From JANQEA01 sp964466035 (GTDB lineage Bacteria; Bipolaricaulota; Bipolaricaulia; UBA7950; UBA9294), in the NCBI GenBank assembly GCA_964466035.1, contig CAYXLR010000001.1, positions 186,001-250,000 of the forward strand: a stretch of 64,000 bases of DNA. The letters are read 5' to 3'. A model generated the notes under the pieces. That model did not search any database and was not told where the DNA came from. It was given only the letters and a program-made list of their open reading frames with translations. The position numbers were made by a program, and so were the translations under genes. Of this stretch, positions 41,871-50,601 are shown one piece after another. The first letter of the stretch is position 1. Every line of letters begins with the position of its first letter.

Positions 41871-43774
41871 CCGGCGCCCTCCTTCCGGGCCGAGTCCTCC
41901 ACGGCGGCGTGCCACGCATCGTACATCTTCGCCAGGGCGCGCTGAAGGTCCCGATGCTCGCCGCCGAGCGCGGCGATCCGGCGCCCGTCCCCCGCGGTGC
42001 TCGCCTCGACGAGTTCGCTCTCGACCCGTTCGAAGCGCTCCTCGATCTCCTCGATCTCCGACTCCAGCGCTCGGAGGGCCTCTTGGTCGATGCGCGCGCG
42101 GCCGGCCTCCGTCGTGCCCCGCTTTCGGCGGCTCGACGTCGCGGTCCGCCCCCGCGGCCGCGCGGCGTCCGCCCCGCCGTTCGTCGCCTCGAGCCTTCGG
42201 CGGCGGTGCTCGGCGTACCCGTAGGTGTGGGCGTTCATCCGGCCTTCGTCGATCAGCCAGACCTGCGTCGTGACCGCTTCGAGGAGGGCGCGATCGTGGG
42301 AGACGAGAAGGACGGTCCCCTCGTAGTCGAGGAGGGCCCGCTCGAGGATCTCCTGGCTGGCCAGGTCGAGGTGGTTCGTCGGCTCGTCGAGCAGCAGCAG
42401 GTTCCCCTCGATCAGCGCGAGGAGCGCGAGCGCGACCCGGCTTCGCTCCCCGCCGGAGAGGGCCTGGGTCTTCTTCATCACGTCGTCGCCGGAGAACAGG
42501 AACCGTCCGAGCAGCCCGCGCGCCTCGCTGATCGTCAGCGAGGCCCGGGAGAGGATCGCTTCGAGGACGGTGTCCGTCCCGTGAAGGCCTTCCTGGGACT
42601 GGCTGTAGGCGGCGGGGCGCACGTTGTGCCCGAGCTCGATCGCGCCGGCGACCGGCGCGAGCTCCCGCGCGATCGTCCGCAGGAGCGTCGTCTTGCCGCA
42701 GCCGTTCGGCCCGATGATCGCGACCTTCTCCCCCCGCTGAAGGTCGAGATCGGGGCAGGCGAAGAGCGGTCGGTCGAAGCCGATCACCAGGTCCCGGAGC
42801 GAGAGGACCCGCTTCCCGCTCGGCCGGCCGACGGGGATGCGCAAGGAGATCCGCTTCGCCTCTCTCGGCTGCTCGATCCGCTCCCTCTCGATCCGCTCGA
42901 GCTTCCGCTCGCGGTCCCTGGCCTGGCGGTGCTTCTGCCCCGCCTTGTGGCGGCGGACGAAGTCCCTGTACCGATCGATCGTCTCTTCCTGCTTCTCGAA
43001 CAGGTCGAGCTGTCTTTGCCGCTCCGCGTCGCGGAGCGGCCGCGAGGCCCCGTAGCCGACGCGGTACGTCGCGACCCGACCGAACGCGATCTCCCAGGTT
43101 CGGTTCGAGACCCGATCGAGAAGGTGGCGGTCGTGCGAGACGAGGATGAGGGCGCCGGAGAACCGGAGGAGCCGCTCCTCGAGCCAGTCGAGGGCGGCGA
43201 AATCGAGGTGGTTCGTCGGCTCGTCGAGAAGGAGAACGTCCGGCTCTTCGAGCAGGGTGCGCGCGAGGGCGGCGCGCGCCGCCTCGCCGCCCGAGAGGAG
43301 GCCGACCGGCTTGTCGTGCTCGGCCTCGCCGAATCCGACGCCGGCGAGCGCGGTGCGGACCTTCGCCTCGATCTCGTACCCGCCCCCGTCGGCGAACCGA
43401 TGGAGGAGCTCGTCGTAGCGGTGGAGCGTCTCGTCGTCGGCTCCGTCCGCGATCGACGCTTCGAGCCGCCTGAGCTCCCGCTCGACGGCGCGGTCCTCGG
43501 CGAACGCCCGCTCGACCGCGTCCCGGACCGAGCCGTTTCCTTCCAGTCGCGCCGTCTGAGGCAGGTGGCCGATCCGGACCTCCCCAACGGATCGAACCCC
43601 GCCCTCGGTTGGCTCTTCGGCGCCGGCGATCATCCGGAGGAGGGTCGACTTCCCGACGCCGTTGTCGCCGATCAAGGCGATCCGGTCTCCGCGGGAGATC
43701 TGGGCGGAGAACGGGTCGAACAGGGCGTCCGCCCCGAAGGCCTTGCTCAGTCGATCGATCTGCAACAGCGACAT
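41867..43774 (-). CDS. ABC-F family ATPase (Uup/YfmR-like)
   Basis: Soluble protein of 635 residues with two ABC modules and no membrane domain. The first has GDNGVGKSTLL near 36, LSGGEAARAALA near 155 and LLLDEPTNHLDF near 177. The second has GPNGCGKTTLL near 355 and LSGGERSRVALA with LLLDEPTNHLDL. A charged linker (about 245-320) and a C-terminal coiled coil (about 560-635) fit Uup-like members, which act on ribosomes or branched DNA. TACCAT ends seven bases before the ATG, a leaderless arrangement. Confidence 0.92.
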   Translation of the reverse strand: MSLLQIDRLSKAFGADALFDPFSAQISRGDRIALIGDNGVGKSTLLRMIAGAEEPTEGGVRSVGEVRIGHLPQTARLEGNGSVRDAVERAFAEDRAVERELRRLEASIADGADDETLHRYDELLHRFADGGGYEIEAKVRTALAGVGFGEAEHDKPVGLLSGGEAARAALARTLLEEPDVLLLDEPTNHLDFAALDWLEERLLRFSGALILVSHDRHLLDRVSNRTWEIAFGRVATYRVGYGASRPLRDAERQRQLDLFEKQEETIDRYRDFVRRHKAGQKHRQARDRERKLERIERERIEQPREAKRISLRIPVGRPSGKRVLSLRDLVIGFDRPLFACPDLDLQRGEKVAIIGPNGCGKTTLLRTIARELAPVAGAIELGHNVRPAAYSQSQEGLHGTDTVLEAILSRASLTISEARGLLGRFLFSGDDVMKKTQALSGGERSRVALALLALIEGNLLLLDEPTNHLDLASQEILERALLDYEGTVLLVSHDRALLEAVTTQVWLIDEGRMNAHTYGYAEHRRRRLEATNGGADAARPRGRTATSSRRKRGTTEAGRARIDQEALRALESEIEEIEERFERVESELVEASTAGDGRRIAALGGEHRDLQRALAKMYDAWHAAVEDSARKEGAG

Positions 43775-43854
43775 GGGATCGATGGTACGGAAAGCGTCTC
43801 GTGCGCGAAAGACCCGGCTTCCCTCCGTTCGGCCGGTGTGCTAGCATGCGTCCG

Positions 43855-44883
43855 GTGAACCCGATGCACGAGGCGATGCTGTACGACAGGCTGACCGGCG
43901 GTCGCGTCCGGTGCCGCGTCTGCGCGCACCGCTGCGTCATCGAGCCGGGCGCGCGGGGCGTCTGCGCGGTGCGGGAGAACGTCGACGGGACGCTCGTGAG
44001 CCTCGTCTACGGTCGGCTGGTCGCCCGCGACGTCGACCCGATCGAGAAGAAGCCGCTGTACCACTTCTATCCGGGGACGCGGGCCTACTCGATCGCCTCG
44101 GTCGGCTGCAACTTCACCTGCCTACACTGCCAGAACCACTACATCTCGCAGTACCCCCGCGAGCACGACGGGCGGATCATCGGCGATCGGGTCCCGGCGG
44201 AGGAGGTCGTCTCCGACGCGGTCGCGAACGGCTGCCGCTCGATCGCCTATACGTACACCGAGCCGACGGTGGCGGTCGAGTACGTCCTCGACGTGATGCG
44301 CCTCGCCAAGGACGAAGGGTTGGCCAACGTCTGGGTGTCGAACGGCTACTTCACCGAGGAGACGCTCGCGGCGATCGCCCTGTACCTCGATGCGATCAAC
44401 GTCGATCTGAAGGGGATCTCCGACCGCGTCCACCGCGAGCTCGTCGGCGGAAACGTCCGCCCGGTCCTCGACACGATCGAGCGGCTGACCGAGGCCGGCG
44501 TCTGGGTTGAGGTGACGACGCTCGTCATCCCGGGGATCAACGACGCCGACGACGAGCTCCGCGGGACGGCCGAGGCGATCGTCGGGATCTCGCCCCGGAT
44601 CCCGTGGCACGTCAGCCGGTTCTTCCCCGCGTACCGGCTGGCCGACCGCCCGCCGACGCCGGTCGAGACGGTCGAACGGGCCGCCCGCCTCGGTCGTGAG
44701 GCCGGGCTTCGTTACGTCTATGTCGGGAACGTCCCCGGCGAGGGCGAGGAGACCCGATGCGCCGAGTGCAACGAGCGCCTCATCCTTCGGAGCGGCTACC
44801 GGATTCGGGAGAATCGGACGGTCGACGGAGCTTGCCCGGCCTGCGGCGCGGCGGTCGACGGGGTCTGGTTCTCCTCCGAGTGA
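43855..44883 (+). CDS. amrS: AmmeMemoRadiSam-system radical SAM enzyme AmrS
   Basis: Radical SAM protein of about 342 residues. The cluster motif is GCNFTCLHCQN near 82-92 (CxxxCxxC), preceded by a Cys-rich CRVCAHRCVI near 19 and YHFYPGTRAYSIASVG, all typical of the family. C-terminal paired Cys motifs (CAECNER, CPACG) are an added zinc ribbon. TAGCAT at 43842-43847 overlaps an ATG at 43846; GTG 43855 is seven bases past it and is the leaderless choice, with ATG 43864 as alternative. AmrA and AmrB genes are not in the window. Function of the system is unknown. Confidence 0.88.
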   Translation: MNPMHEAMLYDRLTGGRVRCRVCAHRCVIEPGARGVCAVRENVDGTLVSLVYGRLVARDVDPIEKKPLYHFYPGTRAYSIASVGCNFTCLHCQNHYISQYPREHDGRIIGDRVPAEEVVSDAVANGCRSIAYTYTEPTVAVEYVLDVMRLAKDEGLANVWVSNGYFTEETLAAIALYLDAINVDLKGISDRVHRELVGGNVRPVLDTIERLTEAGVWVEVTTLVIPGINDADDELRGTAEAIVGISPRIPWHVSRFFPAYRLADRPPTPVETVERAARLGREAGLRYVYVGNVPGEGEETRCAECNERLILRSGYRIRENRTVDGACPACGAAVDGVWFSSE

Positions 44884-45054
44884 CGGCGGAGTCGCGGATC
44901 CCGTCGCGCCACGGCCTGTCACGTCACATCTTGCGTGCGACGTTCTCGCGCCGCAAACCCCGTACTGTGGGCCGCCGCTCCCAACGAACCCCATGAACCC
45001 TACGAACCTAGGTTTCCACTTCTCAACCGCGAACTGCGCACCGCGAACCCCGAA

Positions 45055-45474
45055 CTATCTTCTCACGTGGACGCGCCGCGCCCCGTCCTCGAGCATCTCG
45101 ATCCTCACGTGCACGTCGCTTCGCTCGACGAGCCCGTCGATCCGATCCGGCCACTCGACCACGGCGACGCCGCGCTCCGGCGGCAGGTACGCGTCGAGGC
45201 CGACCTCGGCGAACTCGGCGAGCGAGGAGATCCGGTACGCGTCGATGTGGTGAAGCGTCAGCCGGCCTTCGTACGTCCGGGCGAGGAGGTAGCTCGGCGA
45301 CACGACCACCTCGGTGATCAGGAGGCCCTTGGCGATCCCTTTGGTCAGCGTCGTCTTCCCCGAGCCGAGCGGGCCGACGAGGGAGACGAGAGAGCCGTCC
45401 GTGAGGTCCTCCGCGATCCCGATTCCGATCTCCTCCATCTCGGCCGGATCGCGGGCGATGATCGTCTTGTCCAT
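45055..45474 (-). CDS. tsaE: tRNA threonylcarbamoyladenosine biosynthesis ATPase TsaE
   Basis: P-loop ATPase of 139 residues that supports t6A synthesis with TsaB and TsaD. Walker A GPLGSGKTTLTKGIAKGL near 34-51, VSPSYLLARTYEGRLTLHHID near 58 (family: SPTF...Y....HxDxYR), AYRI and VVEWPDRID near 105. It begins directly at the pheT stop codon. Confidence 0.93.
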   Translation of the reverse strand: MDKTIIARDPAEMEEIGIGIAEDLTDGSLVSLVGPLGSGKTTLTKGIAKGLLITEVVVSPSYLLARTYEGRLTLHHIDAYRISSLAEFAEVGLDAYLPPERGVAVVEWPDRIDGLVERSDVHVRIEMLEDGARRVHVRR

Positions 45475-47847
45475 CTACGTGCGGAGGCGAACGTCGAGCG
45501 CGCCGAGGCGGGACTCGATCCGCGCGACGATCCCGTCGACCTCCGGATCGGTCAGCGTCCGGTCCGCGGCGCGGAAGGCGAGCTCGTAGGTGAGGCCCTT
45601 CCGCCCTTCACCGACCTGTTCGCCCTCGTAGAGGTCGTAGAGCAGCGCCGTCTCGACCTCCGGCTCCGCCAGGATCGCCTCGCGGACCTCCGCCTCCGCC
45701 AGCCCGGACGGCGCCGAGACGGAGAGGTCCCGCTTCGACGCCGGGAATGGAGGCGGCTCGAAGTAGGCGATCGGATCTTCGGCGTGGACCATCAGCTCGG
45801 CCGCGTCGAGCTCGAAGACGAGGACCGTCGTCGGGACGGCGAACCGCTCGCTCAGGGATGGGGACAGCTCGCCGAGGAGGCCGATCGGTCGTCCTTCGCG
45901 GACGAACCGCGCGGCGCGCCCGGGGTGGAGGTACGGAGGAAGGTCCTCCGCGCGGACCTCGACGCCGCCGAGGCGGAGCCGCTTGAACAGGTCGTTCAGG
46001 ATCCCCCGAGCGATCGGGAGGGAGACGCGCTCCTTGCCGCGGAGGGGGACCCCGGTCCGTCCGAACAGGGCGCCGCCGAGCGACTCCCGCTCGCCCCCGG
46101 ACGCGGAGAAGACCTTGCCGACCTCGTAGACCATCCCTCCTTCGACGCCGCGGCTCAGGTTCGTCTCCACGATCGAGAGGACGCCCGGAATGAGGCTCGA
46201 TCGGAGCCTCGACTGCGCGACGGTCATCGGGTTCGCGAGTCGGACGAGGTCGTCGTCCGGGATTCCGAGCGGCTCGCGCCAGGCCCGCTTGTCGAAGCCG
46301 TCGCCGACGACCTCGATCATCCCGAGACCGGTCAGGATCTCGCGGATTCGGTCCTTCGCCCGCTCGGTGGCGTCCTTCCGCCCGACCAGGAGGACCGGCG
46401 TCGGCCCGATGGCCTCGAGCCGATCGTAGCCGTAGATCCGCCCGACGTCCTCGATCAGATCGACCTCTCGCTCGAGATCGGGACGGAAGAAGGGGACCGT
46501 CGCGGCGATCGCCGAGCCGTTCTCCTCGGCGCCGATCTGGAGCCGGCGGAGGACGTCGAGGCACGTCGCCCGATCGAGGTCGAGGCCGAGGAGGAGCGAG
46601 GCGCGTTCGGGGCGTAGACGGACCGTCCGCGTCTCGCTCGGCGCCGGATAAGCGTCGGAGAGGCCCCGATGGACCGAGCAGCCGGTGAGCTTCTGGATCA
46701 TGTGCGCGGCGCGCTCGGCGGCGAGGGCCACGCTCTCCGGATCGATCCTCCGCTCGAACCGCTGCGACGCCTCGCTCCGCAGCCCGACGGCGCGGGACGA
46801 CTTGCGGATCGTGTAGCCGGTGAACGACGCGATCTCGAGGAGGAGTCGGGTCGTCTCGGAGCGGATCTCGCTCCGCTCCCCGCCCATCACCCCGGCGATC
46901 GCCAGGCCGCCCCGCCGGTCCGCGATCATCAGGACGTCCTCGGTCAGCCGCCGATCGACGCCGTCGAGCGTCCGGAAGGTCTCGCCCGGTTCGGCGCGGC
47001 GGATGACGATCGGCTCTTCGATGAGATCGGCGTCGAACGGGTGGAGCGGATGTCCGAGCTCGAGCATGACGTAGTTCGTCGCGTCGACGACGTTCGAAAG
47101 CGGCCGCATCCCGGCCTTGATCAGGCGATGCTGCATTCGAAGCGGCGCCGGGGCGATCGCGATCCCGTCCATCAACCGGACGGCGTACCGCGGCGTGTCG
47201 GACGGGTCCTCGATCTCGATCCGGATCCGATCGGCAGCAGGGGGGAGCGTCTCCTCGACGTCGGTTTCCAGCCCGGCGAGCGGGCGGTCGAGCGAGGCCG
47301 CGACCTCGCGCGCGACCCCGTAGACGCTGGCGCAGTCCGGGCGGTTCGACGGGACCTTGATGTCGAAGATCGTGTCGTCGTACTCGAGGACGGTCGTCAG
47401 GTCGGCTCCGACCTCGAGGTCGAGCCCCGGCTCGAAGTTCCAGATGCCGTCCGAGCGCTCCTCCAGCCGCAGCTCTTCCTTCGAGCAGATCATCCCGTTG
47501 GAGGTCGCGCCGCGGATCTTCCGCCGTTCGATCTTCAGGCCGGTCGGAAGCTCGCCGTCGGGGAGGACGACCGGGACGAGCGCGCCGTCGGCGACGTTCG
47601 CGGCGCCGCAGACGATCTCGACCGTCTCCGAGCCGACGTCGACCGCGCAGAGCGTCAGGTGATCCGACCTGGGAAGCGGCTCGCTCGAAACGACGCGCCC
47701 GACGACCGCGTTGCGGAGCGAACCGGTCTTCTCGATCCCTTCGACCTCGATCCCGGCGAGGGTCAGACGCTCGGCGAGCCGCGCGATTGCCTCCTCCGAG
47801 ACGTCGAGATCGACGTAGTCTGCGAGCCACCGACACGGGACCTTCAT
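45475..47847 (-). CDS. pheT: phenylalanyl-tRNA synthetase beta subunit
   Basis: Charging of tRNA(Phe) as an alpha2beta2 enzyme. The 790 residues follow the PheT order: tRNA-binding domain (about 40-150), B3/B4 editing domain (about 205-370) with NVVDATNYVMLELGHPLHPFD near 258, B5, the catalytic-like core (IYGYDRLEAIGP), and the FDX-ACB anticodon-binding end. GGAGGAA lies before the ATG. pheS, normally directly upstream, is absent here; the upstream gene is an M1 peptidase. Confidence 0.96.
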   Translation of the reverse strand: MKVPCRWLADYVDLDVSEEAIARLAERLTLAGIEVEGIEKTGSLRNAVVGRVVSSEPLPRSDHLTLCAVDVGSETVEIVCGAANVADGALVPVVLPDGELPTGLKIERRKIRGATSNGMICSKEELRLEERSDGIWNFEPGLDLEVGADLTTVLEYDDTIFDIKVPSNRPDCASVYGVAREVAASLDRPLAGLETDVEETLPPAADRIRIEIEDPSDTPRYAVRLMDGIAIAPAPLRMQHRLIKAGMRPLSNVVDATNYVMLELGHPLHPFDADLIEEPIVIRRAEPGETFRTLDGVDRRLTEDVLMIADRRGGLAIAGVMGGERSEIRSETTRLLLEIASFTGYTIRKSSRAVGLRSEASQRFERRIDPESVALAAERAAHMIQKLTGCSVHRGLSDAYPAPSETRTVRLRPERASLLLGLDLDRATCLDVLRRLQIGAEENGSAIAATVPFFRPDLEREVDLIEDVGRIYGYDRLEAIGPTPVLLVGRKDATERAKDRIREILTGLGMIEVVGDGFDKRAWREPLGIPDDDLVRLANPMTVAQSRLRSSLIPGVLSIVETNLSRGVEGGMVYEVGKVFSASGGERESLGGALFGRTGVPLRGKERVSLPIARGILNDLFKRLRLGGVEVRAEDLPPYLHPGRAARFVREGRPIGLLGELSPSLSERFAVPTTVLVFELDAAELMVHAEDPIAYFEPPPFPASKRDLSVSAPSGLAEAEVREAILAEPEVETALLYDLYEGEQVGEGRKGLTYELAFRAADRTLTDPEVDGIVARIESRLGALDVRLRT

Positions 47848-47861
47848 GGGCCTTCCTCCGG

Positions 47862-50576
47862 CTACAGGGAAACCCGGGCGTAGAGGACGGGCGCGCCCGC
47901 GCCCATCACCGGCGTCGCCACCCCCACCTGCACCTGCAGCGACAGCAGTCCGCCCAGGGTCGAGAGATCGACGATCTGCTCGATCCCCGCCTCCATGTAG
48001 GGCGACGTTGTACCGAATTCGTCTAGGCTTGTCCAACCGATCCCTCCGGCGAGGAAGAGGCGGGACCGGGTCGCATCGACCATCGCCAGGTTGAACAGGT
48101 TGTACGGCGTCTCCGCGACGACCGGGATCTCCAAACCGAGCCTCCCGACGAGCTCGTGGGCCGTCGGCGGTGGAGAGAACGCGTGGAGCCCGGTCAGCCG
48201 GAAGCGGAACGGCGTCGGCGGATCGGCGAAGCCGAGACCGAACCGGGCGCTGCCCTGGAGGTACGCGCCGGGGAAGACGCGCAGCTCGTCGCTCGCGCTC
48301 ACGGACAGACGGCCGGAGCCGTCCGCGGCGACGTCGATCGACAGCGCGTGGGTCCGCGACGAGGCGAACGAAGGATGATCGACGACGTCGAGCCCGAAGG
48401 CGACGAACGGCGTCTCCCCCGCGTACAGCCGCTCGACGCCGACGGTCCACGAGACGTCCGGCTCCCAGAACGTCGCCGGCGACCCGGTCTCCGGCTGGGC
48501 GTAGTCGATGGTCGTGAACGCGATCCCCCCGACGAATCGGTCTCCACCGGCGGACGTGCGCGCGGAGAGCCGGTGGTTCCGCCCGAGCTTGATCTGCGCC
48601 GAAGCGGACCCCTGCGCGACGGAGACGCGGAACCGGTCCAGGTACGAGAAGGTCAGGCCGCCGGTCTCGGTGTCGGCGGTCAGGACGTAGGCGTCGAGCG
48701 GATACGCCGCCTCGTTCGCTCCGCCGACGACCTTCACCGGGGCGTTGTTGTTCAACCGGTCGAGATCGGGGAGTCGGTGGTCGGGGTCGATCGTCACCCG
48801 GGCGACCCACGACGGGGTCCGGAAGACCAGCTCGCCGGTCTCCGACTCCCCGGACCACTCCTGACGGAGGGTCGCGCCGGACCGGAGCGTCGCCTCGACC
48901 TCGACCGGCTGCGGGGTCCCCCCGGAGCGCGTCACGACGACGGTCGTCACGTGCTCGGACCCGGAGCGCTCGCGGGACGCGATCCGGATCGCGTAGTCGA
49001 CGCGTCCGGGACCGAAGACCCACGTGTCGAAGATCTCGTCGAGCGGGCGTCCGGCTTCCTCCTCGAGCAGCGCCTGGAGCGTCCGGACGTCGAGCAGGTC
49101 CGCTTGTCTTTCGTCGATCGCCCGCATGATCGCGCGCTCGAACGCGTCCTCCCCGGTCGCGGCGGCAATCGATCGGGCGACGAGGTATCCCTTATCGTAG
49201 AGGCGGACGTCCGATGCGTTGCCGAATCGGACGTTCTCGATCGGCTTGACCAGCGCTTCGTCGAACCCGACGTACTGCGTCGTCAGGTAGGGGAGCTCGA
49301 TGAAGTGCTCGCGGAGGTTGAAATACCCGAACTGGCGCTTGACGAGCTCCTCGATGATGCCCGGGGAGCCGAAGCCGAACAGGTTCGGCTCGAACGCACC
49401 GTACCGGTCCTCGTAGTACCGAACCGCGAGGTACTGGGCGAGCCCCTCGGAGAGCCACGCCTCGGCGTTCAGGTCGATCCCGGTTCCGAGGCCGACCCAC
49501 TGGTGTGCGATCTCGTGGGCGAGGACGTACTCGGCGACGCGGTTGAGCGCCCCGAAGAAGAGGACGTTCCGATGGGTGAAGAACCGCCGCGACAGCCAGA
49601 CGATCCCGTCGGCGGCGAAGGAGAGTCCGTCGTCGTTCGGATTCTCGACGATCGTCAGTCGCGCCCTGGGATACGGCCCGCAGCGTTCCTCGTACGCTTC
49701 GAGGATGTCGCGGGCGAGGGTGGCGAAGAACCGGGCCTCCTCCTCGTGGCCCGGGAGGAACGCGACCTCGATCGGGATCGGCCCGTCGAGCGTGTAGCGG
49801 CGGTAGTCGGTCCCGATCGTCAGCCCGAGCGAGCGGGCCGGCGCGTCGTACGCGATGCGGAACCGCTTCTCCGCGTCCTCCTCGCCCGGTTCCCCGACTT
49901 GCTCCAGGACGTCGGTTCCGGCGATCAGATCGTACGAGCCGGGGACGGTGACGGTCGCTTCGATCCGGCACCACGGGAACGTCAGAGGGAACGCCTCGCG
50001 TCCGGCGTAGGCGATCCGCCCGTCCGCCTCGACGATCTCCTCCTGCGCCGGGAAGAGGGTCGGATACCAACCGAACCTCCACGTCAGGATCCCGTGGGTG
50101 ATCCCCTGATCCCCGATCGAGCTGCGCGGAACCTTCGTGGTGAAACCGATCCGCAGCGTGATGGGCGCGTCGCCGTCCGGAGCGGCCTCCGGCAGATCGA
50201 TCGCGAGGACCGTGTCGTCGAGCGAGTACGTCTGCCACGCCGGCGGGAGGGCGAGGGTGCGGAACGGCAGCGGCAAAGCGTCGCCGCCCTCCAGTCGCTC
50301 GACGCCGATGACGGTCGTCTCCGACGCCTCGAAGCCGAACGGATACCGCGCGTCGCTCGTTCGCGGCGAGAGGTACGGGTTCGGCTCCCGGTCGAGGTTC
50401 GCGAGGAGCGAGAGGTAAACGGTCGGCCCCGTCGGGACGAGGTGGAGCTCGACGGTTCCGTCGAATCGCCGACCCTCGGCGTCGTAGCGGACGTTGAGGA
50501 CGCACGTCGGCTCGGCGGCCGACGCCGGGACGGCCAGCACTGCGACAACGAAGAGTGAAACGACGAGCCGCTTCAT
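47862..50576 (-). CDS. M1-type aminopeptidase fused to an outer-membrane barrel-like domain
   Basis: Exported protein of 904 residues: signal peptide 1-20 (LVVSLFVVAVLAVPASAAE), an N-terminal beta saddle, then the gluzincin site HEIAH near 354-358 with Glu 19 residues further on (AWLSEGLAQ), exactly HExxH-x18-E. The last 280 residues or so (from about 620) consist of alternating strands such as FRVSVAQGSASAQIKLGRNH and end in YARVSL, suggesting a transmembrane barrel. GGGAGG precedes the ATG. Such a peptidase-barrel fusion would act at the cell surface. It is just upstream of pheT. Confidence 0.82.
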   Translation of the reverse strand: MKRLVVSLFVVAVLAVPASAAEPTCVLNVRYDAEGRRFDGTVELHLVPTGPTVYLSLLANLDREPNPYLSPRTSDARYPFGFEASETTVIGVERLEGGDALPLPFRTLALPPAWQTYSLDDTVLAIDLPEAAPDGDAPITLRIGFTTKVPRSSIGDQGITHGILTWRFGWYPTLFPAQEEIVEADGRIAYAGREAFPLTFPWCRIEATVTVPGSYDLIAGTDVLEQVGEPGEEDAEKRFRIAYDAPARSLGLTIGTDYRRYTLDGPIPIEVAFLPGHEEEARFFATLARDILEAYEERCGPYPRARLTIVENPNDDGLSFAADGIVWLSRRFFTHRNVLFFGALNRVAEYVLAHEIAHQWVGLGTGIDLNAEAWLSEGLAQYLAVRYYEDRYGAFEPNLFGFGSPGIIEELVKRQFGYFNLREHFIELPYLTTQYVGFDEALVKPIENVRFGNASDVRLYDKGYLVARSIAAATGEDAFERAIMRAIDERQADLLDVRTLQALLEEEAGRPLDEIFDTWVFGPGRVDYAIRIASRERSGSEHVTTVVVTRSGGTPQPVEVEATLRSGATLRQEWSGESETGELVFRTPSWVARVTIDPDHRLPDLDRLNNNAPVKVVGGANEAAYPLDAYVLTADTETGGLTFSYLDRFRVSVAQGSASAQIKLGRNHRLSARTSAGGDRFVGGIAFTTIDYAQPETGSPATFWEPDVSWTVGVERLYAGETPFVAFGLDVVDHPSFASSRTHALSIDVAADGSGRLSVSASDELRVFPGAYLQGSARFGLGFADPPTPFRFRLTGLHAFSPPPTAHELVGRLGLEIPVVAETPYNLFNLAMVDATRSRLFLAGGIGWTSLDEFGTTSPYMEAGIEQIVDLSTLGGLLSLQVQVGVATPVMGAGAPVLYARVSL

Positions 50577-50601
50577 GGGACCTCCCGTTTGCACGCCCCG
50601 C

